A stretch of 64,000 bases of DNA from Levilactobacillus spicheri DSM 15429 (lineage in GTDB: Bacteria > Bacillota > Bacilli > Lactobacillales > Lactobacillaceae), in NCBI RefSeq assembly GCF_001435095.1, contig NZ_AZFC01000015.1:197864-261863 (forward strand), given 5' to 3'. This document shows positions 1 through 7,749 of the stretch, in pieces (positions within the stretch are counted from its first letter, which is position 1; every line of letters begins with the position of its first letter). The position numbers and the translations under genes are program-made. The notes beneath the pieces were generated by a model. The model ran no database searches, was not told the origin of the DNA, and saw only the letters and a program-made list of their open reading frames with translations.

Positions 1-1024
1 GGTCGAAGGGACCAACCCGTGTGGGGAAATTTCCCTGAGCAACGGGGAACCCTGCAACCTGTTTGAGGTCTTCCCGGGTGTGGCGGAAGCCCAGGGCTGG
101 AAGCTCGAGGACGCCTACGCCTTAGGAACCCGGTTCGCTAAGCGGGTCACCTTTAGTGATTACGACTGGGAGGTCTCCCGGAAGGCCATTGAAAAGAACC
201 GGCGTATCGGGATCTCGATGTCGGGAATCCAAGACTGGATCCTCGACACCTTCAAGACGCGGGTCGTCACGGGCTTCAACGAGGTCAAGGACCCCGAGAC
301 CGGCGACCTAGTGGCCAAGCCAATCTACAACCAAGCGGCCGTTAAGCGGGTCGACGCGTTGTATCAGGCGGTCGTTGCGGCCGACCGGGACTACTCCGAT
401 GAGCTGGGCTGTGAGCCGTCCATCAAGCACACCACGGTCAAGCCATCCGGGACGGTGGCCAAGTTGGCCGGCGTCTCCGAGGGGATGCACTTCCACTACG
501 CCGGTTACCTGATCCAACGGATTCGTTTCCAGGACAGCGATCCGCTGTTGCCCGCACTGGCGGCCTGTGGTTACCACATCGAACCGGACGTTTACACCAA
601 GAACACCATGTGTGTCGAGTTCCCCGTGAAGGCGGCGAACGCCGACGACCCACACTTCGCCTCGGCCGGGAACGTCTCGATCGCCGAACAGTTCGCGACG
701 CAGGCCTTCCTCCAGACGTACTGGTCCGATAACGCGGTCAGCTGCACGGTGACCTTCCAACCCGAAGAAGCCGATGAAATCGCGGGCCTACTGAAGCAGT
801 ACCGGCACACCACCAAGTCGACGTCCCTGTTGCCATACAGCGGCAGCGGCTTCAAGCAGGCGCCGAAGGAACCCATCGATGCCAAGACATACGAAGCCAA
901 GTGCGCCGCCATTACCGGTGACGTGGCCCACGTCTTCGATCTGCAGAACAACCACCACGACCAGAAGGACATCGAGTTAGTCGACCAGTCCGACTGTGCC
1001 GGTGGGGCTTGCCCAATTCGCTAG
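1..1024 (+). CDS. rtpR: Adenosylcobalamin-dependent ribonucleoside-triphosphate reductase (class II), C-terminal part
   Basis: The open frame runs in from the left edge (first full codon at base 2), so only about the last 340 residues are present. The enzyme reduces ribonucleoside triphosphates to deoxynucleotides using adenosylcobalamin. NPCGEI at visible residues 5-10 holds the cysteine that forms the thiyl radical. The tail ends in a C-x4-C pair followed by PIR, the C-terminal redox cysteines that re-reduce the active site. The distance from the active cysteine to the end (about 333 residues) matches the 739-residue Lactobacillus leichmannii enzyme, so nothing is missing on this side. The next gene, 10 bases away, makes the cofactor form it needs. 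Family assignment is secure; the N-terminal part lies outside the window. Confidence 0.95.
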   Translation, partial: VEGTNPCGEISLSNGEPCNLFEVFPGVAEAQGWKLEDAYALGTRFAKRVTFSDYDWEVSRKAIEKNRRIGISMSGIQDWILDTFKTRVVTGFNEVKDPETGDLVAKPIYNQAAVKRVDALYQAVVAADRDYSDELGCEPSIKHTTVKPSGTVAKLAGVSEGMHFHYAGYLIQRIRFQDSDPLLPALAACGYHIEPDVYTKNTMCVEFPVKAANADDPHFASAGNVSIAEQFATQAFLQTYWSDNAVSCTVTFQPEEADEIAGLLKQYRHTTKSTSLLPYSGSGFKQAPKEPIDAKTYEAKCAAITGDVAHVFDLQNNHHDQKDIELVDQSDCAGGACPIR

Positions 1025-1034
1025 GAGGCCACCG

Positions 1035-1568
1035 ATGAAAATTTATACCCGCGTGGGTGATCAGGGAATGACTAAGCAGGTCAGTGGCCGGATGGTCGCC
1101 AAGACCGACGCCCAAATCGTGGCGTTGGGCAATCTGGACGAACTGGAATCCTGGCTGGGGTACGTCGTGGCCGTCATGGGCACGACCCACACCAGTGAAC
1201 GCCAGGAGCTGCAGGACATCCAGCGCAAGCTGTACGACCTGCAGGCCGATATCAGCGTCAAGCGGCACCGGGTCATGGTGCCGGCCGATACGACCGACTT
1301 GGAGAACCGCATCGATGAGATGATGGCTGAGTTGCCGCCCATCAAGGAGTTTATCCTGCCGGGCGGAACCTCTGCCGGCGCGGCGCTCCAGTACGGGCGG
1401 ACGGTGGCCCGCCGTGCCGAAAGGTCGGCGGTCAAGCTGAACCAGGAACAGCCGTTGGCCCCGGAGATTCTGACGTATTTGAACCGTTTATCCGACTTTC
1501 TGTTTGCCCTAGCCCGTTACGTGAACTGGCGTGATGACTACCAGGAAGTCCCGAGTAAAAAACGCTAA
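1035..1568 (+). CDS. Cob(I)alamin adenosyltransferase, PduO type
   Basis: 178 residues. It transfers the adenosyl group of ATP to cob(I)alamin, giving adenosylcobalamin. The N-terminal KIYTRVGDQG matches the family ATP-binding loop; the middle has LPGGTSAGAALQ and RTVARRAER, and the end has LNRLSDFLFALARY, the usual C-terminal helix signature. The start at 1035 is chosen because AGGAGG lies at 1023-1028; the frame is open upstream but an earlier start would overlap rtpR. The gene follows rtpR after 10 bases and is followed by a terminator, so the two probably form the end of one transcript. The pairing suggests that this enzyme serves the reductase rather than a diol dehydratase. No pdu or cob genes are in view. 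Confidence 0.92.
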   Translation: MKIYTRVGDQGMTKQVSGRMVAKTDAQIVALGNLDELESWLGYVVAVMGTTHTSERQELQDIQRKLYDLQADISVKRHRVMVPADTTDLENRIDEMMAELPPIKEFILPGGTSAGAALQYGRTVARRAERSAVKLNQEQPLAPEILTYLNRLSDFLFALARYVNWRDDYQEVPSKKR

Positions 1569-1578
1569 CCAATGTTTG

Positions 1579-1610
1579 CCGGGCGACCCCCTCTGGGCCG
1601 CCCGGTTTTT
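1579..1610 (+). terminator. Rho-independent terminator after the adenosyltransferase
   Basis: A GC-rich stem (CCGGGCGACCC against GGGCCGCCCGG, one mismatch) is followed by TTTTT. It closes the rtpR-adenosyltransferase transcript. Confidence 0.85.
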
Positions 1611-1663
1611 CTGTGGTACGATGAAACCGGTATCAATTTTGCTGGAAAAGGAGCTAAAACCTG

Positions 1664-2599
1664 ATGACAACCAAAATTATTCTCGATTGCGACCCCGGCC
1701 ACGATGACGCGCTGGCCCTGATGCTGGCCCTGGCCAACCCCGAGATCGACCTCTTAGCGGTCACGACCTCGGCGGGGAACCAGACCCCCGAAAAGACACT
1801 GAACAATGCCATGCGCCTGCTGACGTTGATGCACCACCAGGAAATTCCCGTGGCCGGCGGGAACCGGACACCGCTATTGAAGCCCCTCGAAACGGCGGGC
1901 AACGTCCACGGCAAGTCCGGCCTGGACGGCGCCAACCTGCCCGATCCCGATTTTGCGGTCCAACCGCTGACCGCCATCGAACTGATGGCCCAGACGTTGC
2001 GGCAGAGTCCCACGCCGGTGACCCTGGTCGTGACCGGCCCGATGACCAACGCCGCGCTGTTCCTGCGGGTTTACCCCGAACTCAAGGAGAAGATCGAACA
2101 GATCGTCTACATGGGCGGGGCGATGGGTCTGGGCAACTGGACGCCGTCGGTCGAGTTCAACATCTACGTTGATCCCGAGGCCGCCAAGATTGTGATGAAC
2201 GCGGGGATTCCGTTGGTCATGGCGCCGCTGAACGTGACGCACCAGGCCCAGATTCTCAAGCCCGAGATCGAAGCCGTTGCACAAATCGATAATCCAGTGG
2301 CCCACGCCTTTTACGGCTTGCTGAACTTCTTCGAGCGCTACCACGAAGCGCCTAAGTGGGGCTTCAAGGGTGCACCGCTGCACGATCCGTGCACGATCAC
2401 CTGGCTGATCCACCCCGAGTGGTTCACCAGTGAACGCATGAACGTCGACGTCGAGACCGCGGGTGAGCTGACCCGGGGCGAGACGGTCTGCGACTACTAC
2501 GAGTTGACCGGCAAACCGAAAAACACGGAAGTCTTGTTGGGCATTCAACGGGAAAAGTTTATCCAGTTCATCATGGACTCGCTGCGGACCTTTGATTAG
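1664..2599 (+). CDS. Inosine/uridine-type nucleoside hydrolase
   Basis: 311 residues, the normal length of the IunH/RihA-C family. It splits the N-glycosidic bond of ribonucleosides into ribose and free base for purine/pyrimidine salvage in the cytoplasm. DCDPGHDD at residues 8-15 is the calcium- and ribose-binding signature (Asp10, Asp14, Asp15); VTTSAGNQ and the later VTGPMTN and MGGA segments also fit the family, and a C-terminal LHDPCT supplies the conserved final Asp. A GGAG ribosome site sits just before ATG 1664. It has its own upstream terminator boundary and stands alone. Base specificity (purine, pyrimidine or broad) cannot be read from the sequence. Confidence 0.93.
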   Translation: MTTKIILDCDPGHDDALALMLALANPEIDLLAVTTSAGNQTPEKTLNNAMRLLTLMHHQEIPVAGGNRTPLLKPLETAGNVHGKSGLDGANLPDPDFAVQPLTAIELMAQTLRQSPTPVTLVVTGPMTNAALFLRVYPELKEKIEQIVYMGGAMGLGNWTPSVEFNIYVDPEAAKIVMNAGIPLVMAPLNVTHQAQILKPEIEAVAQIDNPVAHAFYGLLNFFERYHEAPKWGFKGAPLHDPCTITWLIHPEWFTSERMNVDVETAGELTRGETVCDYYELTGKPKNTEVLLGIQREKFIQFIMDSLRTFD

Positions 2600-2707
2600 G
2601 CCGGCGATGGTTGCGATATCTTAAAGATTGCGACGGAATGGCGCGTTTCAGTACGGTTCACCCCCGAAACTGTGGTATAAAGATGAACACAAGGGGGCGA
2701 AACACAC

Positions 2708-3400
2708 GTGAGAGCGTTAAGACATTTCTTGTGGACCCTGGTCTTGCTGGGGGCCCTGTTCATCGGCTACCGCAACTACGGGTCGCAGCTGCCCCAACTG
2801 ACCACGGCGGTCCAGCACGTGCGCACCGAGTTGGCCCAGGTCTTCTCCGGTCAGCTGTTGCATCAGCTGACGACGAACGAGACGGACGTGGCCACGACCG
2901 GTCAGACGGGGACCACCACTCCGATGGAATCCATCGTCCAGGGGGTCCACCTGTCGCGGACCTACTACTATCGTTATAGTACGACGCTACCGGCGGCGGG
3001 GCGGCAAGTCTTCGCCCATGCCGTGGCGACCTATAACCAGACCGGTGTGGTCCATCTGGTGGAAGGAACCGCGCCGAGTGGTCAAAACCAGATTACCTTC
3101 TCGGTCTACCATAAGCGAATGGCCCAGAACTCGGCCGAGGTCGAACTGGGTCACGGGGGCCCGCAGATCACACAACGGGTCACCTTGGCGGGGACGTCGA
3201 GCACCAACAACGCGTCAGCTAGTCTGAACGCCGACTACTCCGCGGCCTTTAGCAATGCCGTGGCAACCCACGAACTGGGTCACGCCCTGGGGCTGGACCA
3301 CAGCTCGTCGTTGACGTCGGTGATGTATCCGATCAGTCAAGGTCGTAGCAAGCTGTCAGCCGGGGATATCGCTGGACTGAAAGCCATCTATCGACAATAA
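2708..3400 (+). CDS. Secreted or membrane-anchored matrixin-family zinc metalloprotease (copy 1)
   Basis: 230 residues with a GTG start at 2708 behind AAGGGGGCG. Residues about 5-22 form one hydrophobic segment (signal anchor or signal peptide). The zinc motif HELGHALGLDH begins near residue 188 and is followed by SVMYP, the Met-turn of metzincins. The N-terminal half carries LSRTYYYRYSTTLP and an AVATYNQTG segment typical of the pro/catalytic start of lactobacillal matrixins. No propeptide cysteine switch is evident. A second copy follows at 3779. An extended -10 (TGGTATAAA, about 2673-2681) precedes the gene. The natural substrate is unknown; a role in processing surface or secreted proteins is inference. 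Confidence 0.88.
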   Translation: MRALRHFLWTLVLLGALFIGYRNYGSQLPQLTTAVQHVRTELAQVFSGQLLHQLTTNETDVATTGQTGTTTPMESIVQGVHLSRTYYYRYSTTLPAAGRQVFAHAVATYNQTGVVHLVEGTAPSGQNQITFSVYHKRMAQNSAEVELGHGGPQITQRVTLAGTSSTNNASASLNADYSAAFSNAVATHELGHALGLDHSSSLTSVMYPISQGRSKLSAGDIAGLKAIYRQ

Positions 3401-3412
3401 GAATCGTTAAAG

Positions 3413-3445
3413 CGAGTCTGGGACAAAAGTCTCAGGCTCGTTTTT
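3413..3445 (+). terminator. Terminator after matrixin copy 1
   Basis: An 11-bp stem with two G-U pairs (CGAGTCTGGGA against TCTCAGGCTCG) is followed by TTTTT. Confidence 0.8.
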
Positions 3446-3470
3446 CGACTATCTGGTGTCAAAACGTGCG

Positions 3471-3577
3471 CCAAAAGGCAGCTGGCTCCGCTTAACCCCG
3501 TCAGACAGCTAATCCAAGTTCGGGATTAGCCGCCTGACGCCGTTAATGCTCGCCAGCTAACCGCCTTTTGTCCCACT
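3471..3577. repeat. Intergenic hairpin repeat, family B, long copy
   Basis: The element begins CCAAAAGGCAGCTGG and ends CCAGCTAACCGCCTTTTG plus TCCCACT, so its ends are inverted repeats. A second inner hairpin (GCTAATCC..GGGATTAGC) lies at about 3508-3531. A shorter copy at 11261-11316 keeps the two ends but lacks the middle. Apart from this element, the terminator and the promoter of the next gene, the 3401-3778 gap shows nothing else. Confidence 0.65.
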
Positions 3578-3699
3578 CTCGTTTTGGTGGAATCATCTTT
3601 CGTTGTGGCGGCAACCGAAGATGACGACCGGCGTGACCGGTTACAGCCCCGTCATGTCGGCGTTTGACACCGGCCATAGCGGATAACCGTGAGAAAAAG

Positions 3700-3728
3700 T
3701 TCCGTTAGCGGCCGTTTCGTGGTATAAC
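3700..3728 (+). promoter_or_regulatory. Promoter of matrixin copy 2
   Basis: TTCCGT and TATAAC are separated by 17 bases, with TGG directly before the -10 (extended -10). Confidence 0.55.
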
Positions 3729-3778
3729 GGGCGCCGAAACCAGTGTGATCGGCGTAGGAGTAAAGCGAGGGACTAAAA

Positions 3779-4453
3779 TTGACACGGAAACGACGACTAT
3801 GGGGAGTGGGCTGTTTGGTGGTTTTATTAGTGATGGGGGGACTGTATCGCAGTCAGGCGATTCCCCCGGTGAACCGGCTGATCGACCGGTGTCACACGGC
3901 GCTATCGCTGACCATCTCCGAGGGCCTGTTATCACGGGGCGCGCAGGCGACGTCGGTGAGCCACGGGAAGACCCCGGTCTTTAGCATCGTACGGAACGTC
4001 CGGTTGTCGAAGACCTACTATTATCGGTTCAACACGAACCTGCCGGCGGACGGCCGGGACGTGTTCGAAACGGCCGTTGCCGCCTATAACCGCACCGGCT
4101 TGGTCCGTTTGAAGCCCGGCACGGCGACCCTGGAGGGCAATCAGATTACCTTCGGCGCCTACCACCAAAAGGCCCGGGGAACGGGGAAAATCGAGCTGGG
4201 TCACGGGGGCCCGGAAATCATCCGGAGCTGGAACGACGGCGGCTCGACCGCCTATAACGAAGCCACGGCCAGCCTGAACACGGCCTATCCTCAGGCCTTC
4301 AACGATGCGGTGGCGGTTCACGAGTTGGGTCACGCCTTGGGGCTGGAACACAGCCAGGTGCGTGACTCGGTGATGTATCCCACCGATCAGGGAAATACCG
4401 ACCTGACCAAGGCCGACCTGACCGCCTTACGGTCGCTTTATCCCCCGAAGTGA
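3779..4453 (+). CDS. Secreted or membrane-anchored matrixin-family zinc metalloprotease (copy 2)
   Basis: 224 residues with a TTG start at 3779; GAGG lies eight bases before it. One hydrophobic segment follows at residues 8-20 (signal peptide or anchor). HELGHALGLEH begins near residue 181 and SVMYP gives the Met-turn. It is clearly a paralog of the gene at 2708: LSKTYYYRF, ELGHGGP, SLNTAYPQAFNDAVAVHE and the spacing of the zinc motif are shared. The two genes sit in tandem but have separate promoters and terminators, which fits a local duplication with independent expression. Substrate unknown. Confidence 0.87.
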   Translation: MTRKRRLWGVGCLVVLLVMGGLYRSQAIPPVNRLIDRCHTALSLTISEGLLSRGAQATSVSHGKTPVFSIVRNVRLSKTYYYRFNTNLPADGRDVFETAVAAYNRTGLVRLKPGTATLEGNQITFGAYHQKARGTGKIELGHGGPEIIRSWNDGGSTAYNEATASLNTAYPQAFNDAVAVHELGHALGLEHSQVRDSVMYPTDQGNTDLTKADLTALRSLYPPK

Positions 4454-4474
4454 GGGGATTCCCCCACCCAAGAC

Positions 4475-4525
4475 AACTAAAAACAGCGTCACTCTCAAGT
4501 TGTGAGAGTGACGCTGTTTTTAGTT
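4475..4525. terminator. Bidirectional terminator between convergent genes
   Basis: A long perfect stem (AACTAAAAACAGCGTCACTC and its complement) with an A-tract on one side and a T-tract on the other. It serves both the plus-strand protease and the minus-strand lipoprotein. Confidence 0.92.
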
Positions 4526-4530
4526 AACAG

Positions 4531-6252
4531 TTATTTTGTGGCATCAAATTGGTAACTGGAACTGTAGAACGGAACCCGGTAAGCCCGGTAGGCGTAAGCC
4601 TTGGAACCGGCGTTCTTCAGCGTCAGGTTGAAGACCTGCTTACCATCCTTGGTGACTTCGATGACGTTACTTTCTTTCCCGCCATTCTTAAAGCCAAAGT
4701 CGATCAGGACGTTGCCGTTCGGTTGCTTCTCGGCGTACCCGATGACGGAGGTGAAGTTGGCCTTGCCCAGCGACTTCCCGTAGGCCCAGGTCTGCTTGAT
4801 GGTCATGTTCTTGGTGTTGACGTGGTACTGGACAGCCTGCGAGTACTTGCCCGAGGTCTTCTTGTTCCCGTTCGTCACAGCAATGTTGTTGTCGTACAGG
4901 ATGAAGTCTTCGCTGCTGGCCTTGGCGCCATTCCCGTTGTTCAACAGGTAGAGCCCGTGTTGGCCCCCGGTGATGGTGGTGCCCTTCGTCGGCGTCAGCA
5001 CGTACTTCCGGTAAGCCTTTGGCCAGGAGGACTTCTTCTTGCCGCTGTAGATCCACTTGATGTGGTTGGTCTTGTAGTCGAGCTTCATGATCATGTCCTG
5101 GTTCCGACTGGAAATGGTGATACTCTTGTCGTTCTTGTCGTAGTCGATGGCGTTTTGGTGCAGCCAGTCGATCTTCCCGTCGGCGCCCTTCTTGTAGTTC
5201 TTCCACATGGACTTCGGCAGGAGCTTCTTCATGTCGATAACCTTGACGATCTTCCCGGTCTTGTAGTTGACCTCGACCATGGTGTCTTCCTTATACTTCG
5301 AGCCGTCGGAAACCGTGGCTAACAGGTTGTGGTTGGGCAGCTCGACCAGGTCGTGGTGAATGACCGTGGTCTCGGGGTTGGCCTTAGCCGCGGCCTTGCT
5401 GATACTGCCGGAATCGGAACTACTGGTCTTGCCGGAGAAGCTGTATTCCTTATAAACACGGCCCAGGTAGTCGGTCTCCAGCAGGTCGTTGTAGATGTCG
5501 GAGTCCACGTTCTTCTTGGACAGAATCATGATGTGACCGTTGGACCACTGCTCAATCATGTGTTGGGAGTAGTTGGTGTCGTACCACCGAACGGCCCCGT
5601 CGGCGTCGACGGCTAGTGGTTGCTTGGTGGTCCGGTTCAAGATGGTCAGCTGATTCTTACCAATGTACATCTTGGACTTGTCTTTATTCGTGACCGTGAT
5701 GGTGGCGTCCTTGATGTACTTCGGCAAAGAGCCCGTCTGCATCTTCAGCGTCTTGGTCGTGGTCTTGCCATTCTTGGTGGTCTGGGTGATCTTGACCGTG
5801 TTGTTGGTGTCGGCGTACAGGCCAACGACCGGCACTTGGTGGCTAGTCGTGTAGCCGCCCTTGACGGTGTTGGTGATCGAGGTCCGGTCGGTCTTGCCGA
5901 CGACCGTGTAGCTGACCTTGACCGGGTCACTGGTGGTGAAGGTCACCAGCGCGGACAGGGGGGAGGACCCATAGGGGTTGACCTTCACGTAGGGGTTGTT
6001 AAATGTATACTTTTTGTTTTGTGCCGCGGCCTTGTAGGTGGCCGTCAGACTCTTCTGTTCATCCTGACGGGTGGTCAAAATCTTGACGTCCAGGTTCTTC
6101 TTGATCTGGGCGGTCGTCAGGTCGACCTTGTTGTTCTTAATTTGATAGCTCGCCGTAGCCTTTTTCTGGGTTGAGCAGCCGGCTAGACCGACCGTTAATA
6201 CTGCGAGTGAGGCGACTGCCAAGGTCCACAGCCGTTTGTGTTTACGTTGCAC
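4531..6252 (-). CDS. Arylsulfotransferase (ASST)-family lipoprotein
   Basis: 573 residues from a GTG at 6252. That start is preferred over the ATG at 6261 because AAGGAG touches that ATG but lies nine bases before the GTG. A signal peptide ends in the lipobox LAGC (Cys26), so the protein is a lipoprotein outside the cell. The body matches the ASST beta-propeller family: IHHDLVELPNHNLL, WLHQNAIDYD and TISSRNQD are the usual strand repeats, and the histidines in the first two resemble those around the catalytic site. Known ASST enzymes move sulfate between phenols; activity in lactobacilli is unproven, so the role is inferred. It ends at a shared terminator. Confidence 0.8.
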   Translation of the reverse strand: MQRKHKRLWTLAVASLAVLTVGLAGCSTQKKATASYQIKNNKVDLTTAQIKKNLDVKILTTRQDEQKSLTATYKAAAQNKKYTFNNPYVKVNPYGSSPLSALVTFTTSDPVKVSYTVVGKTDRTSITNTVKGGYTTSHQVPVVGLYADTNNTVKITQTTKNGKTTTKTLKMQTGSLPKYIKDATITVTNKDKSKMYIGKNQLTILNRTTKQPLAVDADGAVRWYDTNYSQHMIEQWSNGHIMILSKKNVDSDIYNDLLETDYLGRVYKEYSFSGKTSSSDSGSISKAAAKANPETTVIHHDLVELPNHNLLATVSDGSKYKEDTMVEVNYKTGKIVKVIDMKKLLPKSMWKNYKKGADGKIDWLHQNAIDYDKNDKSITISSRNQDMIMKLDYKTNHIKWIYSGKKKSSWPKAYRKYVLTPTKGTTITGGQHGLYLLNNGNGAKASSEDFILYDNNIAVTNGNKKTSGKYSQAVQYHVNTKNMTIKQTWAYGKSLGKANFTSVIGYAEKQPNGNVLIDFGFKNGGKESNVIEVTKDGKQVFNLTLKNAGSKAYAYRAYRVPFYSSSYQFDATK

Positions 6253-6618
6253 GTGCGCCATCTCCTTATAGACTTCATTAAAAAAGGGGGCGTTTGGGCC
6301 ACGGCCCAAAACATCCCCCAATGTTTATGTAACACTCCCAATATACCATCGCTGTAAATCAGTTCTGTTACAAAAGTCTAATGAAACAATGAAAAAAATG
6401 TGATGAAACTGTGAAGTTGGGTCGGTGAGTTGCCTAACGGGATGGCAGCAGGTGGGCAGGGCCGCGTGCCGCTGGGCGCATTAATCAAAAAATGGGCACC
6501 CTGCGTAGGAGCAGTCAACGGCCCCGCCAGCGGGGTTCCGCGCCTTTCTAAGAAAAGCTTATTTGTTCCTTACGCCAGGATTAGGACGGGGGTCCCGGCC
6601 CCATGCTATAACTAGGGT

Positions 6619-6745
6619 ACGCTATTGGAACAGCCAATGGCCATCACCCCGGCGGTGATTCGTGTACCCTCATCGGGCGTTACCCGAGTAAGTCTTCCCG
6701 CCCGTGAGCGGGACTTGCTCCCCATCTTGAAAGGAGTTTTCCCCT
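6619..6745 (+). promoter_or_regulatory. Structured 5' leader of the AMP-binding-like gene
   Basis: An extended -10 (TGCTATAAC, ending 6612) would start a leader of about 127 bases. It can fold into a three-way junction: GGGTAC 6615-6620 with GTACCC 6664-6669 encloses ATTGG/CCAAT and ATCACC/GGTGAT. Two more hairpins follow (CGGG/CCCG near 6674-6686, and AAGTC-CCCGC/GCGGG-ACTT at 6690-6716), then AAAGGAG. I do not recognise a known riboswitch consensus. No T-run terminator is visible, so control, if any, may act on translation. The rest of the 6253-6618 gap holds nothing I can name. Confidence 0.45.
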
Positions 6746-7726
6746 ATGTCTAAAATCACATTAAAGTTAATGCAACACCTGCAACGCACGCCGCAAGCCC
6801 CCGTTTTAAAGGATGAGACCACGCAACGGTGGTTCTCCGGTGGCAAGCTGGCCGCCGACGTGGACCAACTCAAGGATCAGTTGCGCGGCCTCCACGTGGG
6901 GCACGGCGACGTGGTCCTGGTCGCCTTACCGAATTCCGCCGTGTACCCCGTCTTGGTCCAGGCCATCTGGGAACTGGGCGCGGTGGTCATGCCGGTCGCC
7001 GCGACCACCACGCCGGCCGGGCTGCAGGCCCTGATGCGCCAGCGGGCCTTCGCCGCCTGTGTCGTGGCCCCCGACCTGTTAAACGCTGCGGTGACGGCGT
7101 TGACCACGGTCACCCGGCTTCAATTGAACACCACCGACGAGCTGACGCTGGTCCGGGACCTGGCCGTTCCCGGAAACGTGGCCGCGACGCCGACCGAGGC
7201 CGACGTGGCCCTCCTGGTGACGACCCCTCAAGCGAGTAGTCCGGTGGGCTTGACCTACGCCGAACTCACGACCGACGTGACGGCCGCGATTGCCGACTAT
7301 CAGCTGACCGCCACTGACCGGACCCTGGTCGTGACTCCCCTGGCGCACCGCGAGGCCCAGGTCGCGTTATTGGCCGCCCGGTTGAGCGGGGGACAGGTGG
7401 TGGTGACGCCGACGTTTACGGCCTCGCAGTTCTGGCCCCAGGTCGAGACGAACCAGATCACCCACGTGAGTGTCCGGCCCTGGCGGTTAGCGACGCTCTT
7501 ACGGACGCTCGCGACGAGTCCGCTGGTGGACCAGCTGCATTTCATGACCGCGCCGACCACCCCGACGCCCCAGCCCGCGGTCCATTACCGGATCCGGCAG
7601 CCCGTGGGTGCCGGATCGTGGTTCACTAATCACGCAAAGAAGGCTATCATGAAAGGAAGTGAACAGTCGGGACGGTACTTACGGGCCCATCTGGCGGGAA
7701 CGCCACGGTTCCGCAGTACCGGCTAA
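6746..7726 (+). CDS. Degenerate AMP-binding (ANL-type) protein, short
   Basis: 326 residues; acyl-CoA synthetases and related adenylating enzymes are usually 500 or more. The N-terminal half resembles the family start (LAADVDQLKDQL, GHGDVVLVALPNSAVYP, WELGAVVMPV). The phosphate-binding loop (normally T-S/T-G-T-T-G-x-P-K) is replaced by LLVTTPQASSPVGL, and no C-terminal lid domain is present. It is therefore unlikely to adenylate a substrate in the usual way, yet the frame is intact, with a good AAGGAG ribosome site. It is followed 23 bases later by glycerate kinase and preceded by a structured leader. It may be a decaying gene or a protein with a new binding role. Confidence 0.65.
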   Translation: MSKITLKLMQHLQRTPQAPVLKDETTQRWFSGGKLAADVDQLKDQLRGLHVGHGDVVLVALPNSAVYPVLVQAIWELGAVVMPVAATTTPAGLQALMRQRAFAACVVAPDLLNAAVTALTTVTRLQLNTTDELTLVRDLAVPGNVAATPTEADVALLVTTPQASSPVGLTYAELTTDVTAAIADYQLTATDRTLVVTPLAHREAQVALLAARLSGGQVVVTPTFTASQFWPQVETNQITHVSVRPWRLATLLRTLATSPLVDQLHFMTAPTTPTPQPAVHYRIRQPVGAGSWFTNHAKKAIMKGSEQSGRYLRAHLAGTPRFRSTG

Positions 7727-7749
7727 TTTAGGAAAAAGGACGGCATAGC

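Noticed and set aside
6430..6615. Open frame of 61 codons in the leader region
   Set aside because: Odd composition (Pro, Gly, Ala), no ribosome site, and it ends inside the leader promoter.
6619..6745. T-box, purine, TPP, THF or ZTP riboswitch for the structured leader
   Set aside because: None of the conserved core sequences of these classes is present, so it is left as unnamed.
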